Positions 49,911 to 63,088 of a stretch of DNA of 64,000 nucleotides are shown here, in pieces. Within the stretch, counting starts at the first letter, position 1, and each line of letters starts with the position of its first letter. This stretch comes from Odiellus spinosus. Its lineage: Eukaryota > Arthropoda > Arachnida > Opiliones > Phalangiidae. The position numbers and the translations under genes were made by a program. Below the pieces are notes generated by a model, which was given only the letters and a program-made list of their open reading frames with translations, had not been told where the DNA came from and did not search any database. The stretch is taken from positions 21,911,434 through 21,975,433 of the forward strand of contig OY987227.1 of the NCBI GenBank assembly GCA_963920705.1. The letters run 5' to 3'.

Positions 49911-51640
49911 TTCATTCTAGTTAATCTTACGAGTATTCAAAGATTTTTTGTATTGATCAGAACAATATTTAAATATTTTAAATTTCAAATTTAAAAAATA
50001 TTTAGATTTCACTTTGAAACCGGAATTTAAAATAACAACATCCACATCATTACGCGAATTTCTCCGAAGTTGTAAAACATTCTAAAATCATTATTAACAG
50101 AAAACAGTTAAATGAATGTTCTTTAACTTAAACCATTCCATTAAGTTATACCTATAAGCTCCCCTATTTTTCTAGCCACTCGTCTAGATCGAAGCAGACA
50201 TTATATTTCTTCTTTCCACCCTCTTGAGTCTCTAGCTGACTTGGAGAAATTCGTTTATCCCATCTACACACGCGCACTAGGAGTTCTTCAAAGTTTTAAA
50301 GACGGTATGGGGGAATAGTGAAAGCGTACGTTCAGACTATACGCGCCATTTAACTTCAGAGGATAATTTTTTGGGCTCTATAATATCAGGGACCCACAAG
50401 GAAGATGATGATTGTAAATCTCGTGCGCAGGAATTCATAGAGAGAACATATGAGTTGCTAGTTATCAGTTTTCTTATACAATGTCGATCAGCTTTATCCT
50501 TTTTTTTCTCGTGGGAGGGGCCAATTTTCGCCAGCATAAGTGATAAATGATAAAAAAGGCCTGAGCCATTTTCTTTCCTGGTTTTCTTAGCCGATTTTAG
50601 AGCTGCTATAGCGAAACCTTAAAGATAAACTCAAAACTCTTCGTTAATGAGTTCCTGATATGAAGCCAGTTCATTAAAAATTTATTCTCAAACACTAACA
50701 TTTCTAACAGTTTGTTGGGAGTCGACGAAACAGGATAAAACAAAGATTATTTGACATTATATTGGATGAATAATCGGTGGAATCCAAGAATGCAACATGG
50801 ATATGTTTGAATAAATTGCTGACCATATTTAATTTTTAACCAAATTAACGCGCGTACGGTTTCTCACCACGTAACTACATCCGGTCTGAATTATTCCATG
50901 GAATTCATAGAATTTGCGTGTTATTTCGATATTAAAACACTTACATTCTATAATTTTCAAATGATTTTATCTAATTTTAGTGTCCCAAGATTTTTTTTTT
51001 TTTTTTTTTTAATACACTAAGAACTCACTAACCCTGCTTTAGAATTGAACTCGTTGTAAACGATTCTTCAAGGAGAGGGACAGTTCAGTTATGTATGGCC
51101 TGGAATGGCAAAGATCCTGTGATTTTGGCCCAAGATTCCAAAAAGAAAAACAACTCTTCCCGCCCAATATGGTTTCGTAAATCTTTTTTTTGAAGATTTT
51201 TAGTCTCTTACACTCGAGTAGTTTCTTATCTTACTAAAAGATGGTTCGGTTCCATCAACGTAGCCTAAAACCCGCACGCATATAGTCCGAACGAATACCT
51301 TTAAAAATATTGTTTAGAAACGGTGTAGGAACATAGCAACCAAGTTGCTACATGTTATACCTATTCTTGTACAGCGGAGGGGGCTAAACTAAAGACGAGG
51401 GCCAAGGTATCGCCGCATGGTTTCAGTATATGTGAGAAGCAACAAGCTCAAACATAACTGGGGGTTTGAGTAAAAATTTATTTCTGCGTAGCCCGTTTTA
51501 AGAATCAAAAAAATATATATTTTCCCGAAACGATATAGGTGAACTCGCATTCCGAGAAAAAAGATTCTTGGTAACAGAGTGAAATTTCATCGTTTGTAAA
51601 AGCTGGCTTCCAAAAATTACATTTATGATGTTATTTGAAA
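49911..51640. other. Intronic, nothing recognised
   Basis: AT-rich sequence with a T run near 50990-51010. No gene or paired repeats seen. Confidence 0.5.
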
Positions 51641-51968
51641 AGGGATAATGAAGAAGAGTAAAGTTTAATTTTAATTAGAAACGTTAAAATATTCATGAAA
51701 AACATTAAAACTCTTGAAATATTTATCTTCAATCTATAGATAATAATCAAAGTCGCGTTTTTAAGCCCGCTAAGCCTAATTTAATTTTAATACGAATGAA
51801 ATTGACAGCTAACTAAAGAGAGTCTTAAAACATTAGCTGTAGATTTTTATCAGCTTGAATATTTAAAGTAAAGATCTAAGCCTAACATAATAATTAACTG
51901 TAAATTAACGCCAACCTTTAGTTGTAATAATGCTCCTAAAAATAACAAAATTCGTCTTCATTATCCCT
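51641..51968. mobile_element. 328-bp TTAA-type MITE (AGGGATAATGAAGA ends)
   Basis: Left AGGGATAATGAAGAAGA; right reverse-complemented AGGGATAATGAAGACGA. The right flank is TTAA (51969-51972); the left flank reads GAAA, so that side has decayed. CTAAGCCTAA motifs occur twice inside (51768 and 51877). Confidence 0.65.
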
Positions 51969-51972
51969 TTAA

Positions 51973-54935
51973 GAGAACCCCGCTTTCTACGCGATGTAAT
52001 CTTTGACTGACTAACGTCGTATACCAATTTTCATGTAATTCCAATAAACTATCCAGTAGACAATAATCTAATACCAAGTTTGCGTTAAAAATTACACCAA
52101 TGAAGGTATATAGTTACATTGTAACTCACGAGCAGAATAAGTTAAAGCAAAGACCTCCGTTCCTGGTATAGTTTTCAACTGATTTTTAGATATTCTCGTC
52201 TACGATCCCTCGGATACCACCACCACCCGAGAATAGATGGGTGGTTGGTGGAAGAGTTTCAAATGACAGTCTAAGTTAAAAGTATGGCCAAGAGTTGAAA
52301 GTTATTGAAGGAGCAATTTGAAATGACTAGCAACTTAAAATGTGTTTACGTACATATGGATTTTTTTTGGCCTTTTTTTTTTTTGTTACTGGCGTAAAAC
52401 GGACCCAACCCTGCGAGGAAGAAACGAGCACCTGATGTGGTTCTTTAAAAAAAATACGAATTTTTGGTTGTACACTATAGTTTTGTTATTACCCGTCACC
52501 TGTGGTGGAACCAATGGAGTCAAAGGCTATCTGGAGGAGGGATGTAACTAGGGAGGGGATATTTTGTAGTATTACTACCAAGCCGATTTTCTACCTTTAA
52601 TTTATTTGATTACGTAGTTAGTTTATGAGACTTACAAAAACCTTATGGACATTTTTAGTCTTAAGGGAGACGGGAGACAAGCCGCCAAGGCTTAAAAGTC
52701 ATAAAAATAATTTTAATGACATTAAATAATTTCATTGAATTCGTGCACTTAGATCATAGGTCCGAATGGTTCTACTTTGATGTGAAAAATTGGTCTTGTT
52801 AATGAGTTTAATAAATCAAAATGAAAAATTGTCTGCTAACGCTTTGTTTTCTAACGTAACTCATGCCGAATTTGGAGAAAATGTGTTAGACATAGTGGCA
52901 GGAATGTCAAACTTTATATACTCAAATGAAATATAAAGCAATCTAAAAATCGTCTGGTAAACAGACAAGTTGGAATGTTTCCTAACGTAAACATAGCTGG
53001 CTTTATAGCAGCGTTTATGACTTTAGATATTACGATGGCAGCTAGATATTGCAAACAACGTGATAAACACCAAATTTGCGTCCTCATTATCGCTATAATA
53101 AGAGATTATTAAAAAAAAAATACCCAAAGAAAACTCTCGCCAGTATTTTCTAGAACCCAAAAATGAAAACTACAACCCACTTTGAACCAAATTCCCGCAA
53201 AATTGCAAACAGCTGGATAGGGTAAAAAGTTTATAGTGGGAACGTTACTTTTTTTTTCTCTGCTTTTGATTATTATATATATGTTATAGTTATAAGTTAT
53301 ATTATATAGTAGTGTACGAACCCCGTTATTAGAAAGTCGAAAACCCCATTCATCGGAGAGATGAAAAATGAAAAACAGAAATACACCCTTTGATTCGCGG
53401 ATATAATTAAGAAGTTAAAAGTATACTGAGAAAAAAGAACTCAAAAAGTCTAATTAAATCGACTCCACGAATCTCTATAATAAAACAAATTACCTATAAA
53501 GGGTCATTAACACCGAGAACCTTTTTTTTTTTTTTCTATTATTTGATTAAACTCGGCCAATATTTTTGGAGATGGAGATGTATATAGGCCTACGTATAAA
53601 AATAAGAGAATTTTTTTTGCCAAAAAAGTTGTTGAAGGGCTTTTTGAAACATCTCCGCGGTACACGAATTGTCAATTTTTTAACCATCTTTTTTTGAAGG
53701 GAAACTAAAAGATAAAAATAATATTATTTTTGGTTTATTTATTCGAGTTTTTTGGGTTGGTAACGTTGAAATTTAATTGGCTGATAAAAGCTAGTGCGAG
53801 GTTATAGAAGATATTATCGTTTAAACAAGCCTAATTCATTAGAAAATCAAAATACAAAGTAAATCTAGTGAGCCTAAATGAAATAGAACTTGCAATTTGT
53901 CATAACCTAATTTTTGGGTTTCTTGAGAAGTTGAGATGAATTATGTTTTACCAAAACAAAACATTGTATTTTCCACTTAATTACGACGTAATTAACTGGA
54001 ATAAAACATTTGAATGGAGGGAGACGAACTTTTATATCTGTTTTACAGTTTTGGCTGCAAATTAGGGCTTTTGATTTTCGTTCAGGCTCCTTTTTGAACT
54101 TACTCGAAAAGTAGGAGAGTTTGATTTCTATTTCAATAAATTGGTTTATATATTTTTATTGGTGTGTTAGTCATATTCTCCATTTAAGAAGAAAAAACTA
54201 ATTTAAATGATTATTTCTTAAGAACGAATAGTTTAATTTGAATCTTCTTTAAAGACACATTTGATTGCTATTTTTTTTTACTTCAATGCTCAAACTCCTG
54301 CTCTAAAAAACTCTTAATTGAAAATTCGCCACTAAAGTGTCCACCGAAAGCTTGGTTAGGCTTAGCAGCATGTTTTAAATTGTTGAAAAAAAAAATCTAG
54401 CAATCGGTTCTAAAATATTTTTACTGAAATCAAACTCGCAGACGTGGGAAAAAAAAAAAAATCAAACAAATATGATTTTTGTGTGAGAGTTTCCCTTTAA
54501 CCTTTTGCCAAGTTCTTTTTGAGGTTATTGTTAGTTTAACTTTTTATAAGATAAAATTTGTAGCGAGAAGAGGGATAAGTTAAAAAAGGTAGGTGGCGTT
54601 GATGGTAAAGCAAACATAAGCCCGTACAAAAACGTGATTTTTCGATAACACTCCATTTTGATTTTTTTTTAACAAGTTAGGCAGGCGCCTTATGGTTCTT
54701 CTAAGATATTTTCTTTTTTATCGTAAAGAATCAAATCTTAGAAATCTTCAAAAATAGATGAATATTGAACTGACGTGGTGGAATTTTGTTATTGTTATTC
54801 TTCAGCGAGATCAACTATAGTTATTTTTTGAATAACTTGTTTAACTTGATGCTTAAAAAGATGGATTTTTTTCTGGAGATGCTCGTTTGAAATTTATGGA
54901 TGTTGTTTTAAGATATAATTTTGATTTCAAATTTC
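51973..54935. other. Intronic, nothing firm recognised
   Basis: A TGAAGGGAAACTAAAAG at 53696 and GAGTTTCCCTTTAACC near 54487 could be the two ends of a decayed AGGGAAAC-type element, but only about 9 bases pair. No gene seen. Confidence 0.4.
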
Positions 54936-54942
54936 ATTTCGT

Positions 54943-55360
54943 CAGAGGTATATAATAACCCCCTTCGGGGGGAAGTATGAAAGCCCCTATACTACCAATG
55001 CTAAAAATCACGAACAACAAGAGCCCGCTGCTGACTATCTAGGCCACTAGCTCGCGCTGGACTTCTCAATGCCGCTACTCTAGTAAATGGTCTTTGTATA
55101 AACAAGACGGCTCGATTTGTGTTTAGAACTTCCTGTCTCAGGAGTCAGGCTGTCTGTTAAAATGGAGTCGAAGGTTGACTTCAGCTCGCGAGTTCCGGAA
55201 GTGTGCGTAGGGAAAATTTAGTGAGGTTCAAAATGGTGTAACTATTTTTTGGGAGTAAAGCGGTGTGTCGATCCGCCGCGATTTAAGCCGGGCACTTGTT
55301 GTTCGTCGATTTTGCCTACCTTTCATACTTCCCCCCGAAGGGGGTTATTATATACCTCTG
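54943..55360 (+). mobile_element. 418-bp MITE, CAGAGG family, copy 1, 7-bp TSD ATTTCGT
   Basis: Perfect 40-bp terminal inverted repeats starting CAGAGGTATATAATAACC, which themselves contain a hairpin CCCCCTTCGGGGG. A second inverted pair (CGAACAACAAG) lies about 65 bp in. ATTTCGT flanks at 54936-54942 and 55361-55367. No ORF. About 6 differences from copy 2 over 418 bp. Confidence 0.95.
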
Positions 55361-55887
55361 ATTTCGTATAATCTAGTGGCAGTTGAAAAATCTGTCCTTT
55401 TAAATACACGTTACGCGGGTCACTAACATAATGTAAGAAGAAACCATTGAATCAGATTAAAAAAACTTAATCTCGAGTAGTCAGATTTAAGTTATTATTC
55501 ATACTTATATGAATAATACATTATATTATTAAATCCGATTAAACAACGACCATTATTAAACCAATTGAGTCTAGACGATGATGATTGAATTTAAATCACA
55601 GAAAATAAACCTCAAAATATGTTGTAGACGTGAAGGAAGGCTAAGACTTTCTATATTTTAAATTAATTCTTGGTATAATCTTTGGGGATTAAAAATGTAT
55701 TAACTTAGTTTAATCATCAGACTAAATTTATATCTGAAAAATTCTTGGAGAAACGTAGTTTCAAATTTAAATATACCAATAATATAGTTCTTAATCTTTT
55801 AAATCGTATATAAAGCTGAAAATAATAATTTTCCTAGCTTTGTACATCCTAAAAGCATAAAAGGTGACTAATATAATTATTAATTAG

Positions 55888-55980
55888 CGCTCCACAACCT
55901 TGCTTAGAGTAAAATTTGGGAGAAAAAAACCGGTTCACGACGGAGTATTTTAAACGACCTCTAAGCAAGGTTGTAGCCCT
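55888..55980. repeat. Short perfect hairpin, 16-bp arms
   Basis: ACAACCTTGCTTAGAG pairs perfectly with CTCTAAGCAAGGTTGT across a ~50-nt loop in which TAAAAT/ATTTTA also pair. Could be a tiny MITE or a hairpin RNA locus; no decisive evidence. Confidence 0.45.
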
Positions 55981-56619
55981 ATACTATGACTAAAAACTTA
56001 GTTCCTTTCAATTAAATGTGGGAAATTCGTAAAAATAAAATAAAAAAATATAAGTAACCATAAACTGCCAGATAAGAGGGAACATCGACCTAATAATAAT
56101 GCACCTCTACTTTTTGAGTTTAGTAACAGGCTTAAAAAAAATCGGTTTAATCTAAATAATGCGGTGATTAAAATGCTAAACAAATTAAGATCTAGATTTC
56201 TTGAAGATTTTTCCCTCAACATTAACCACGAACAACAAATCCAACCGTGATCAATATGAAATTTCAAGCGAAAACGTCACACGACGATAACCAAATGATA
56301 TGTCTCCGAGGCTTGTTATTTAGATTCCTAAAAACTAGACTTAGTAATGATTCCATTCCTATACACTCTTCCTCCTGTCCGTCTTATCGCTACGCAGCTT
56401 GGTTTATATTTGGAAAGGTTACGCCTTTCACTAAAGGAGCTACGAAAAATTCCACCCCTCGTCCTAGGCTTGGCCTTCTTCGCAGCGTTGTCAGAACCTT
56501 TGTGAGTCAATTAAGTTCTGTTCGGATCAATTCCAATCGAAAGCGCTCGACTTTCTATGACTCATAAAGGTAATGATAACACCGGGGGAACTGAAATATC
56601 ACTGAAGCTTACACAGGGT

Positions 56620-56745
56620 TCGTACACGACCTGGTAAACCTTGAAACTGACCTAAAAGGTCAGGGAATAAAACGGGGTATTTGAAAATTGGCCCAAAAGG
56701 TCAGGGAAAACTCAGGGAATTTGGAAATGAGCCCCAAATTTTGTA
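56620..56745. repeat. AAAAGGTCAGGGA-type degenerate repeat
   Basis: Two AAAAGGTCAGGGA motifs (56657 and 56696) plus ACTCAGGGAATTTGGAAA. This is the reverse complement of the CCCTGACC motifs near 45.6-45.8 and 48.0 kb. Confidence 0.5.
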
Positions 56746-57784
56746 CTAAACCAACTGTTACGTGGCATAAAAAATATTTTATTTTACAAATACGCTTATG
56801 TGACCGAGATCAAATTAAACCAAAGGATCCTATTAAGAAGGAACAAAAGCGTTGGTTAAGATCGTTATCATTAAGTGCGAACGTATATAAGACTGGAATT
56901 CTAAGGGAGCTTATAGATGATGTCATGGTGGGTCTAAGAAAAATTTGGTAACAATTTGCCTTTTCTCTAGCGCTCGCTAAAACAGTAGATTTTGATATAG
57001 AAGTTGAAAACCCAGGGGGGTCTTTAAAATCGGTCTGTCTGGACAAAATTGGTTTTAACAGTTCAGAGGTTTCTCAAAAAAATAAAATTATAAGCTTAAC
57101 GAATCATTTTTCAAGTTTTAGTGAATTGACAGGTTTTAGAGGGTTTAAAGTCTGGTTTTCATTTGATATTTATCCAATGGGGTTGTATATGTTAGTACAT
57201 ATTACTTAAAATATATAATATTTTCACGCTAAACTTAATAATTTTCAAAATCAAAATGGAAAAGTTATATTAAAGGGATATTCGAAAATATCGATTCAAA
57301 ATTGAAATTGGATCGAAAACAATCTCATTGTGTGTTGGGGCACATCTAGGGTTTCAGGATTAAGCGATTTGAAGGACGGGAGGCTAAGATTCTGCGCGCC
57401 ACGCAAATAAAAACTTTATAGAGGCGAGAAAAGGTAAAGATTCATTTTCAGCTCCAAGTTTCCCTTTAAATTACATCTTAAATTTTTTAATGAAAAAGAA
57501 GTTACGTTCTTGGTTTTTAACGAAACATTATTGTAACTTTTCCGGAAAAATGGGCACAGGTTAATTTTTCTACGTTCTTCATTCAAAATTTTACCAAGTG
57601 TAATCTCTTCCACACGTATACGGCAGAAGCGAGGGATCCTCGCAGGAAACCGCGAAGCTACCCGTGGAATGAAAATAAGTAAAAAACGCGCGGCATGTAC
57701 TGGCCTGGGGCTATAAGCACGCTTTATAAACGCCAAGGATCAGAAGAAAGAGTAGAGGGGAGGGGAGAGAGGAAGGGAGAGATC

Positions 57785-57805
57785 AGAGAGAGAGAGAGAG
57801 AGAGA
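57785..57805. repeat. (GA)n microsatellite
   Basis: Uninterrupted AG dinucleotides after GA-rich sequence. Confidence 0.85.
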
Positions 57806-60800
57806 CGCTGCTACGATATGTATTGGTATCTATTCCTATGGATAATCGAAGTTGATCCGAAATATATACACCTAGCTTATGCCAAGCCGGCTGAGATGAT
57901 AAATCCAACCTAACCTTTCAACAAACCACGAACCTTATAAAGTTCATATGAAACGAAAAACATTGTAAATTTTGGCCCACGTCAAGTTCATTCAATATTT
58001 TAATTTAGTAAAATTATTTTAGGGGTTAAAATAGACTAAAACCGAATACTTCAACTTCAAATTTTTTTAAAAATTAACTAAAATGATCTGATAAGTTTAA
58101 TTGAAGATTTCTCTTAGAAGTCGGATTCAAATTAAAAGAACTTGTTTCGTTACTTCATGCTCCCTTTAAATATTCTAACGCGAATTATTAATAAACAAAG
58201 TTAATTATTCTATACAAACAAATTCGTAATTTGAGTTTCTTCCTTTGGCACGATTCAACTCTTAAATAATTTGAGTAGTACTCATTAAAAATTCATAGGG
58301 ACAAAACGTTTAGCAAAGATTGAATGGTTATTGATTAGAGTGTTTAAAACGTCCCTTAATTGAGTTTAATTTAACGAGAATTTAGGTTGCGTGTGGACTT
58401 TTTTAAGGATAAAGGCGATATCGGCCCCGTGGATATTTTTCCAACAGGAATGGGACGAGAATTTTTAGACGATCAAAATAGAGACGCGGGGAGGGTGGCC
58501 ATTGAAGGGACGAGGGGGATTTTTCAAATTCGGTTAAGCCAGGGCCTTTGGACGCGTTTCTTTATTACGTATAGGCTAGTTCAGGTCGGTTTAAGTCTTC
58601 GGGCTGAATTAAGGATGCATTTTTTTTCTGCAAGGGATCTCTTTTATTTATAACTAGACGACTAGAAGATCGCGTTCATGTGTCAGGCTTGGTTTGCTAC
58701 AGAACGGCTACAAAAAACCCCAGACTTTAAATTGGGTTACTTGAAGCGAGTACGAACCCTATCTTCATTTTTGGGTAGTAAACAAGAGCCCATATCATTG
58801 AATAACTAACCCCAATTAGTTCTTCCATTCCCAACGTGACGCTTTTAAGGACAGGAATATATTACATGGGATTCAGAACAAAATCTCATGCCCAGATAAT
58901 GAGAATTTTAGTGAGAAACATGCATGGAGTTCATCGAGAGACAAACTAGAGGATTTTTGGTGCAAGGTCATTGTTAAATTCTTTAGGATAGCCGCCAATA
59001 AAGAGAATTTACAAGGCTTTCTTTACGGAAGAACCCCAAAATATTAGGGATAGTCCTCTTAACAAGCTACTAACCACAGCTAAAATTTGTAAAGACGAAG
59101 GCCCAGGTGGTGGCAGACATTTCAATCTTATAGGGGCGCATAAAAACTACCATACCTGGCAATGCCACAATCATTTCAACATAAAAGTATATAGTGTGAA
59201 GGATATACCTACCACATACAATAATTAATTTCCCCGAAATTATTCTGTCTCTTTACTTTAAGGGGCTCCATGCCCATAATGAAGCACCCTAATTACAGCC
59301 AATGGTTGGTCCCACATTTTTGCGGGAAAAGAGTTTATTCGGCTTCATCATTGACAGATGCATTTATGAAATAGTCGAAACTCGTAATCTTAGAGGGAGG
59401 CAGCGGTCGGTGGAGAGTTAGGAAAGGACTCGGGGAAGAGAGATACGTGGAGGAGCACCATCTACAGTTGTTTATTTCCTCTCAGCTATTACCTGGTATG
59501 GCTATCTTAACATTTTCCATCAGTTTCATAACTTTCTACATATAAAAAGGACCCAATTTACTCTCTTACTCTATATGTTGCGTTAGCAATACCACGCAGC
59601 TGCTCGTATAATCCCCCTTATTGACACAGTGGCGTAACTACTTTCAAGACGACTTTACAAAATGATGGGAATCTGAGGCGGATTGATACGCAATGTTAAA
59701 CATCATAGAATAAAAAAGATTTTTCCCAACTCCTCTTGAACACAAGTATACCCGATATTTGATAATATATTATATCAAAATGATACAAGAGTCTATTAAA
59801 AACATGTTTTTCATGGAAAAAAAAAGTATCGACAAAATCATAGCTAATATCATGAAATTTGAACAGTTAACGCTTTAGTACGTATAAGTATCAGTCCCCT
59901 TCAGCTATCACGTGATAAACGTCGAACCCTAAACGTCATCTAATCTATTAGATTTCAATAGCTCGAAGCAAACTCGGACGGACGAGAAATAGAGAAATAA
60001 GAAAAAAAAAAATTCGGATCTCTCGGAACATGATGGTGCAGGGGCTTGATGATATTTTTATTTAAAAATTATTATATCTATCCAATATAGCAGATTTTTA
60101 TAGACGAAAGGAGCGAGAAACACGAGAGAGCTAGGGGGATAAAAAAACGAGGTGGGGGATAGCGGGGACGTGTTAATGATGTTACCACTGATGAGAGGAG
60201 GGTTTCGAAGCGAAAACGAAGCGAAAAAAAAAAAATAAAAAGAAAAAACATCTATAGGGGAGGAGTCACAGACAGGATTAAAACTATATACCGCGCGACG
60301 GTCGTTCGTTCGACTTAAAATCGAGCTGTCTGCGCTAAGAACTTCGAAGGAAGCGTATTTTCTAGTCATAATTTCAACAGTATTCTTCTAGTTACCCCCA
60401 ATATCACTTCATTGACTAGACTAAATTGAACGAACTATAAGAGAAAAGAAAAAGAAATGGCTGAGATTCTTTAAAAAATTAATAATTAAACATCACCGGC
60501 CTCGAAGACATACCTATTGGACTTTGAGATATTATGGGAAAAACTTCCAAGGTTAACTTTAAATTCCATCGAATTATTGTACCGTAATTTTCGGTAATTT
60601 TGGAAGTTTTAACGCGGTTATACGCAATTTGAATTGAAATTATTTATAATAGACATTGCCACGTCATGTTTTGGTAACTAAAAGCAGAGCTACAAGTTCG
60701 ACAAAACGCCTAAACGCTTAGTAGGTTATTAATCATATCGCTATATATACGCCGTAAATATTAGCAAAATTGAAGATTCTAATACCTTGTCCTTGTAGAG

Positions 60801-61220
60801 ATAAACCCTATTAAATTTAATTGAATTTCAACGACATGTTAAAAATTGCTGATAAACCCGTATCATAACTAAAATTTTGCAAATGAGGTAAATAAACTTC
60901 AATTTAAAGGTACATTCCAGGATAAAAAATAATTGCGTCGTAAAAAAATACCACTTTTCAAATTATTTAAAACCGTTAATCTTTTTAATTTATGTTAATT
61001 TTTAAGTTATGGATGTGTGAAATAGTCGCCCGAAGGCGTCCATGATGTATTGATTTTCAAACCAAATGAAATTCGCCTATAGCGAGATTTACAATTGGCC
61101 CCAAAGAGGCGCTTAAAGCCGCGGGCCAGTCAGCTCATTAGTTACAGAATACGTCACATGGGTGGTGTAGACGAGCGCTTTTTTTTTTTTAAATAATTTC
61201 GTTAATAACTTTTTAAATAA
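57806..61220. other. Intronic, nothing firm recognised
   Basis: A GC-richer frame at 58387-58653 begins at TTG and has no recognised domain. GCTCCCTTTAAA at 58156 is a possible isolated element end (reverse complement AGGGAGCATGAAGTAACG, compare 18901). No RNA gene recognised. Confidence 0.4.
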
Positions 61221-61224
61221 TTAA

Positions 61225-61652
61225 AGGTAAACTTGTAGCTAAAAATGGAACTTTTAATTTATTTTCGGAATCACCATGCCAAAAATTATATTTGAGAATT
61301 TTCTCAGAATTTTTAGACACGTTTTTGCTATTTAAATTAATTTCAGAAGTTTGGTAAAATTTGAAAAAAACATTTTGGCCAATCATGTTATTTCAGCCTT
61401 CAACAACGCTTGTAATGTAATAACATTTAAAGAATAGACTGGTGTTTTGATGCCCAAGACCTTGGCCAAGAAACGCCATGAAATAATATGATTGGCCCGA
61501 ATTTATATTAACTTTTATTCAAATTTTAAGAAAACTTAAGAAATTAATTTAAATACCAAAAAAAGTGTCTAAAAATTCCGAGAAAAACCTCAAATACGTT
61601 GATTCCGAAATTAAATTCAAAAGCTGGTCCATTTTTTGCTCCAAGTTTCCCT
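61225..61652. mobile_element. 428-bp TTAA-flanked foldback MITE (AGGGAAACTTGGAGC family)
   Basis: Left AGGTAAACTTGTAGC and right (reverse complement) AGGGAAACTTGGAGC; arms of about 190 bp match throughout (CGGAATCA, TTTTTAGACAC, TTTAAATTAATTTC, GGCCAATCAT). TTAA at 61221-61224 and 61653-61656. A solo end of the same type lies at 57453-57467. Confidence 0.8.
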
Positions 61653-61992
61653 TTAATTTAAAATTAATAAAAATCAACGAGTTTTTATTTTTTTGAAATA
61701 TACCTTACAATTATTGTATGACTGGTTTTCCTATAATCTAAGCAAATAGTTGAAACTTTTTTCTAATTACAGTTGTGATTTTGAAAAAAAAATTATATTA
61801 CTCGATGCGATAATTACCAAAATTAATGTCTGCAAGAAGTGTTAGGTTTTTTTCAAATGCATTAAAATATTCTGGGCTACGGAATAACTCGTTCGAACCA
61901 AGTTATGAGAAGTTTCCGCTATTGTAATTATTTAGTATATACTTTTAAAGGAATAAGATATTCAAGGCCTCAAGAAGTTATCGGGATATTAC

Positions 61993-62410
61993 CAGAGGTA
62001 TATAATAACCCCCTTCGGGAGGAAGTATGAAAGCCCCTATACTACCAATGCTAAAAATCACGAACAACAAGAGCCCGCTGCTGACTATCTAGGCCACTAG
62101 CTCGCGCTGGACTTCTCAATGTCGCTACTCTAGTAAATGGTCTTTGTATAAACAAGACGGCTCGATTTGTGTTTAGAACTTCCTGTCTCAGGAGTCAGGC
62201 TGTCTGTTAAAATGGAGTCGAAGGTTGACTTCAGCTCTCGAGTTCCGGAAGTGTGCGTAGGGAAAATTTAGTGAGGTTCAAAATGGTGTAACTATTTTTT
62301 GGGAGTAAAGCGGTGTGTCGATCCGCCGCGACTTACGCCGGGCACTTGTTGTTCGTCGATTTTGCCTACCTTTCATACTTCCCCCCGAAGGGGGTTATTT
62401 TATACCTCTG
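61993..62410 (+). mobile_element. 418-bp MITE, CAGAGG family, copy 2, 7-bp TSD ATATTAC
   Basis: Same length as copy 1 and about 98.6% identical by my count (6 differences, one of them breaking the G run in the left hairpin). ATATTAC flanks at 61986-61992 and 62411-62417. Confidence 0.95.
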
Positions 62411-62928
62411 ATATTACAGAATAAATCTATGGTTTCTTATATATTTAATCTTTCGTATATAAAAGACGACGAAGAATTTTTTAATTAAATAGTACAAGCT
62501 CGAAATTAAGGCTTAATTATGAACTATGTTCTTGACCCTCACGGAAAAGTGAGTTCTTAATTAATGATTAAGACTGTCAAGTTTTTTTTAATTTAAATGT
62601 AGGTCCACTATATTTATATTAAGTATAAAATTGGTGTTGGGGAAAAATTTCAAATGAAAATTAAATTCCTGGAAATTACATAAACATAGACTAAGCGAGA
62701 GTTTCTAAAGTTTAGGGTCCTAAATAGTCGAATTTTCACACCTACACGCGTTTGAACTTCAAAAGGGAAACCTGTTACTTTAATGCCGAAATTGTAGAGG
62801 GGGGAAAAGATGGGATGGCATTAAAAAAAGGTGGGAGAAAGAGAGAGAACCAGAGAGATGAGCAGCCTCAAATTAAAGGGAATGTGAAATTTATAGAGAT
62901 TAAATCTTGATCTCGTTCGTGTCCTTAA

Positions 62929-63088
62929 AGTGATACTGTCACGAATTTTTCATCAAATCCAAATGGAAAGACCTTAAAAACGCCTCAACCTAAAGGTATA
63001 CAATTTTGAATATGGCGTTTTAATAGTATGATAAAACTAAAAAAATATTATCAGTTGACATTTCAAACCAAATGGTGAGAGTCTCACT
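62929..63088. mobile_element. 160-bp TTAA-flanked MITE (AGTGA..CTGTCAC ends)
   Basis: Left AGTGATACTGTCAC and right (reverse complement) AGTGAGACTCTCAC; TTAA at 62925-62928 and 63089-63092. Solo ends of the same type occur at 35814-35827 and 41626-41639, each next to TTAA. Confidence 0.7.

Noticed and set aside
49176..49994. Long ORFs on both strands over 49.2-50.0 kb
   Set aside because: They are frames through a 30-bp tandem repeat; several frames on both strands stay open only because the unit is a multiple of three.
56247..56951. ORFs of 106 and 87 codons as exons of another gene
   Set aside because: No domain similarity; the second overlaps a degenerate AAGGTCAGGGA repeat.
58387..58653. 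88-codon GC-richer ORF
   Set aside because: Starts at TTG with no ATG nearby upstream and no recognised domain.
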